64,000 nucleotides of DNA from Microbacterium sp. LWO13-1.2 (GTDB taxonomy: Bacteria; Actinomycetota; Actinomycetes; Actinomycetales; Microbacteriaceae), in the NCBI RefSeq assembly GCF_038397725.1, contig NZ_CP151634.1, forward strand, positions 2,356,001 through 2,420,000, written 5' to 3'. A model generated the notes under the pieces. It was not told the DNA's origin, ran no database searches, and was given only the letters and a program-made list of their open reading frames with translations. The first letter of the stretch is position 1. Every line of letters starts with the position of its first letter. Positions 61,657 to 64,000 of the stretch are shown in pieces. The position numbers and the translations under genes are program-made.

Positions 61657-63207
61657 GTGATCACCTCATTCACCGCCGCGCGGCAGCGCGTTCTCGCCGT
61701 CCTCGGTGGCATCTCGATGTACCGGCTCGTGCTGTTCTCGCTGCTGACGCTCGCGGCGCTCGCCCTGGTGCTCTCGTTCTTCGATCTGGTCGCACCGGAT
61801 CCCCTGGCGCTGGTGGCGTCCTTCGGCGTTCTGGCCGTCGTGATCTCGGTCGTCGATGCGGCAGCCCAGCGACTGCTCCGCCTGCCCTGGCGTATCGAGT
61901 CCTCGCTGGTGACCGCGCTCATCCTCCTCTTCGTGCTCCAGCCGGGGCTGACGCCGGCTGCCCTCGGCGGACTCGCGCTCGCCGGTGCCCTCGCCAGCAT
62001 CTCGAAGTACGTGATCGCGTGGCGCGGTCGGCACATCCTCAACCCGGCCGCGTTCGGCGCAGCCGTCGTCACGATCGCCGGGCTCGGGACGTTCTCGGCG
62101 TGGTGGGTGGGCACTCCGGCGCTCGCGGTTCCCGTGCTGCTGCTCGGTCTCGTCGTGCTCTGGCGCACCGAGAAGGTGCGCGTCATCCTGGTGTTCCTGC
62201 TCATCGCCGTCGGCGTCTCGGTCGTGCGGCAGAGCATCCTCGCTCAGCAGAACGCTCTGGACTTCAACGCCCTCCAGGCGCTGTCGCTGGCCGTGCTGCA
62301 GTCGCCGTACCTGTTCCTCGGGGCATTCATGCTGTCGGAGCCGCTGACGATGCCGCCGCGGCGGTGGCAGCAGTTCTCCGTCGCCGCCCTGGTCGGAGTC
62401 CTGGCGGGCTGGCCGATCATGATCGGCGACCTGTTCTCACTCGGACAGGAACGTGCGCTGCTCGTCGGCAACCTGCTCGCGTTCGCCTTCGCCGTGCGCG
62501 GTTCGGTGCGGCTGACGCTCGAGAAGCGCGAGTTCGTCACCCCGACCGCGCAGGAGCTGACGTTCCGTGCACGAGGCCGTCTGAAGTTCCTCCCTGGGCA
62601 GTACCTCGAGCTGGATGTGCCGCACCGCCGGCCGGACGCGCGGGGGACCCGCCGTGAGTTCAGCATCGTCTCGGCGCCCGGTGACCTGCCGACGCTGCGC
62701 ATCGCCTACAAGGACGGCGGCCAGAAGCATCCGTCCAGCTACAAGCGGGCCCTCGCGGCTGCAGAGCCGGGAGCGACGCTCGCGGTGACCGGCACCTGGG
62801 GAGACTTCATCCTGCCGCGATCGGAGGCCCCGGTTCTGATGGTCGCCGCCGGCATCGGCGTCACGCCGTTCGTGTCGCAACTTCGACAGCTGCAGTTGTC
62901 GGGGCTGACCCGTGATGTGGTGCTCGTGTACGTGGCGTCCGAGGCCAGCGAACTCGCCTTCCGCGACGAGCTTGCGGCGACCGGAGCCCGAGTCATCGTC
63001 TTCACCAGAGACCAGCCGGCAGATCTGCCGGCGCACTGGTCGTGGGCGCGCGGAGTGCGCCTGGACGCCGAGGGGCTCGAGCGCGTCGTTCCCGACATCG
63101 GGAGCCGGCACGCGTACATCTCCGGCCCGCCGCGTCTGATCGCCGATCTCGCCCCCGCCCTGCAGAAGGCCCACAGCCTGACGACCGACGCCTTCGCCGG
63201 GTACTGA
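61657..63207 (+). CDS. Membrane flavin reductase: RnfD/NqrB-like membrane part fused to a ferredoxin-reductase domain
   Basis: 516 residues. Residues 1 to ~285 contain about nine hydrophobic helices with LNPAAFGAAVVTI and FLGAFMLSEPLTMPP, resembling RnfD/NqrB. From ~residue 290 a ferredoxin-NADP reductase module follows: FAD loop RREFSIVSAP and NAD(P) loop VAAGIGVTPFVSQLRQL, ending FAGY. It would take electrons from NAD(P)H in the cytoplasm and pass them through the membrane to the flavinylated lipoprotein. GTG start with GGGAAGAG upstream. Third gene of the FMN-lipoprotein/apbE operon. Confidence 0.88.
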   Translation: MITSFTAARQRVLAVLGGISMYRLVLFSLLTLAALALVLSFFDLVAPDPLALVASFGVLAVVISVVDAAAQRLLRLPWRIESSLVTALILLFVLQPGLTPAALGGLALAGALASISKYVIAWRGRHILNPAAFGAAVVTIAGLGTFSAWWVGTPALAVPVLLLGLVVLWRTEKVRVILVFLLIAVGVSVVRQSILAQQNALDFNALQALSLAVLQSPYLFLGAFMLSEPLTMPPRRWQQFSVAALVGVLAGWPIMIGDLFSLGQERALLVGNLLAFAFAVRGSVRLTLEKREFVTPTAQELTFRARGRLKFLPGQYLELDVPHRRPDARGTRREFSIVSAPGDLPTLRIAYKDGGQKHPSSYKRALAAAEPGATLAVTGTWGDFILPRSEAPVLMVAAGIGVTPFVSQLRQLQLSGLTRDVVLVYVASEASELAFRDELAATGARVIVFTRDQPADLPAHWSWARGVRLDAEGLERVVPDIGSRHAYISGPPRLIADLAPALQKAHSLTTDAFAGY

Positions 63208-63244
63208 GGCGCGGCGGTCACGTCGTCCGGGCGCCCCGTACCAG

Positions 63245-63316
63245 TTGCATGACCAACGAACGGATGCAGGACGAAACGCCGTAAGTCGGACATGCATCCG
63301 TGAATCGGTCATGCAA
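63245..63316. repeat. Large two-part inverted repeat
   Basis: TTGCATGACC (63245-63254) pairs with GGTCATGCAA (63307-63316), and ACGGATGCA (63260-63268) with TGCATCCGT (63293-63301), separated by a symmetric 5-nt internal loop and a 24-nt terminal loop. TCGGNCATGCA also occurs as a direct repeat in the right arm. It lies after the flavin reductase gene and may be a terminator or a binding site. Confidence 0.65.
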
Positions 63317-63408
63317 GTTGATCGCGGCACTCTTCCTCCACAGGTCGGCATTCGGCCCGGATTCGTCCACAACGACAGAATCCCGGCATGCGGTGCGTGC
63401 TCGTCGGC

Positions 63409-63414
63409 CAAGAT
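63409..63414 (+). promoter_or_regulatory. -10-like CAAGAT before the last gene
   Basis: CAAGAT ends 6 nt before the ATG at 63421, again without a ribosome site. It is a weak hexamer. Confidence 0.3.
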
Positions 63415-63420
63415 CGACGG

Positions 63421-64000
63421 ATGCTGCAACCCGCACAACTGATCGCGCACCAGGGCGGCGTCGCCAGGGGCGCCCGCCTTCAGCAGTTCGGACTGAGCAG
63501 AAGGATGCTGTCGAGCGCCGTTGGCGACGGTTCCGTCCTCCGAGTGCGGCCGGGCGTCTTCGCCGTTCCATCCGCGAACCCTGACGTGATCTGTGCCGCG
63601 GCGCACGGGGGAGCCGTGACCTGTACGACGGCGTTGCGGATGCACGAGGTCTGGGCCTTGGCGGACGACGAGCATCTTCATGTCTGGGTCGGCACCAGCG
63701 GTCGGGTTCATCACGCCGAGTGCGCCTGCGTGACTCACTACTTCGAGGGGCGAACGCTGCTCGGCGTCGCGCCTGTGGAGGATGCGCTTGTGCACGTTTA
63801 TCACTGCGCCGGCGAGGAGGCGTTCTTCGCCGCGTTGGAATCGGCGTTGAAGAAGCGAAAGTTCGGCGCCGGCATTCGTGAGCGACTGCGCGAACGCCTT
63901 CCGGTCGGGGCGCGATGGCTGGTCGACTTCGCGAGGCGCGATGCCGACAGCGGGCTGGAATCGCTGTTGCGCCTGCGCCTTCACTTGCTGGGCATCCGTC
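63421..64000 (+). CDS. AbiEi/DUF559-like protein (N-terminal part)
   Basis: Partial: the frame is still open at the window end after 193 codons. The N-terminus (LIAHQGGVARGARLQQFGLSRRMLSSAVGDGSVLRVRPGVFAVP) is a winged-helix of the type found in AbiEi-family antitoxin domain proteins. A middle region (CAAAHGGAVTCTTALRMHEVWAL) follows. In actinobacteria such proteins usually end in a DUF559 endonuclease-like domain, whose beginning may be at DSGLESLLRLRLHLLG. They are mostly solitary and their function is not established. Start by N-terminal similarity. Confidence 0.75.
   Translation, partial: MLQPAQLIAHQGGVARGARLQQFGLSRRMLSSAVGDGSVLRVRPGVFAVPSANPDVICAAAHGGAVTCTTALRMHEVWALADDEHLHVWVGTSGRVHHAECACVTHYFEGRTLLGVAPVEDALVHVYHCAGEEAFFAALESALKKRKFGAGIRERLRERLPVGARWLVDFARRDADSGLESLLRLRLHLLGIR

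Noticed and set aside
62437-63984. A 515-codon minus-strand frame opposite the flavin reductase and the last gene
   Set aside because: Shadow frame; the plus strand carries FAD and NAD(P) motifs.

Overview
The window is high-GC, gene-dense DNA with the hallmarks of an actinobacterium close to Microbacterium (family Microbacteriaceae). The housekeeping genes metG, rsmA, ispE, glmU and prs have actinobacterial forms, many genes overlap by ATGA or GTGA, and a large share appear to be transcribed without a leader: a -10 hexamer sits 6-7 nt before the start codon and there is no Shine-Dalgarno site. No rRNA, CRISPR array, insertion sequence or prophage was seen. There is one tRNA (Gln, TTG). No stretch longer than about 200 bases lacks a gene.

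Layout, left to right. (1) 1-5513: the end of an Opp/Dpp-type ABC importer (receptor, two permeases, a double-ATPase protein) with a GH1 beta-glucosidase, probably for beta-linked oligosaccharide uptake and cleavage. (2) 5577-16230: a membrane molybdopterin oxidoreductase, then metG-tatD ... rsmA-AKR-ispE. This conserved housekeeping string is interrupted at 9.6-13.3 kb by a regulator-rich insert (SRPBCC/ArsR pair, DUF4267/TetR pair, MFS exporter). (3) 16220-38530: a minus-strand array of 15 genes (14 enzyme and transport genes from 38530 to 17997, followed by a PucR-type regulator gene at 17872-16220). It encodes an N-acyl-D-glutamate deacylase-like enzyme, four proteins with a beta-lactamase/D-aminopeptidase (SxxK) fold plus a fifth fused to an S9 peptidase, a peptide ABC importer with two paralogous receptors and a fused permease-ATPase, an M20 deacylase, a GNAT acyltransferase and an N-succinyl-amino-acid racemase. 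(4) 38730-43958: a LacI regulator with a CUT2 monosaccharide importer (ATPase, permease, receptor). (5) 44018-47262: a D-aminopeptidase-like hydrolase with a second PucR regulator. (6) 47381-53538: a GntR/membrane-protein pair, an ABC-F ATPase and a methionine importer metQNI. (7) 53552-57516: an RluA-type pseudouridine synthase, an AraC regulator beside a quinone-oxidoreductase-like gene, MarR and GNAT. (8) 57640-60185: tRNA-Gln-glmU-prs. (9) 60278-63207: FMN-binding lipoprotein, ApbE flavin transferase and a membrane flavin reductase. (10) 63421-end: the start of an AbiEi/DUF559-like protein.

The most interesting part is region 3, with its satellite in region 5. Read together, the genes describe import of D-residue-containing peptides, cytoplasmic hydrolysis by enzymes of D-stereospecific families (none has a signal peptide), deacylation of N-acyl-D-amino acids, and conversion of the released D-amino acids to L-amino acids by the succinylation-racemisation-desuccinylation route. 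Peptidoglycan stem peptides or non-ribosomal peptides are plausible substrates. The functions are inferred from motifs and context; the substrates are not proven.
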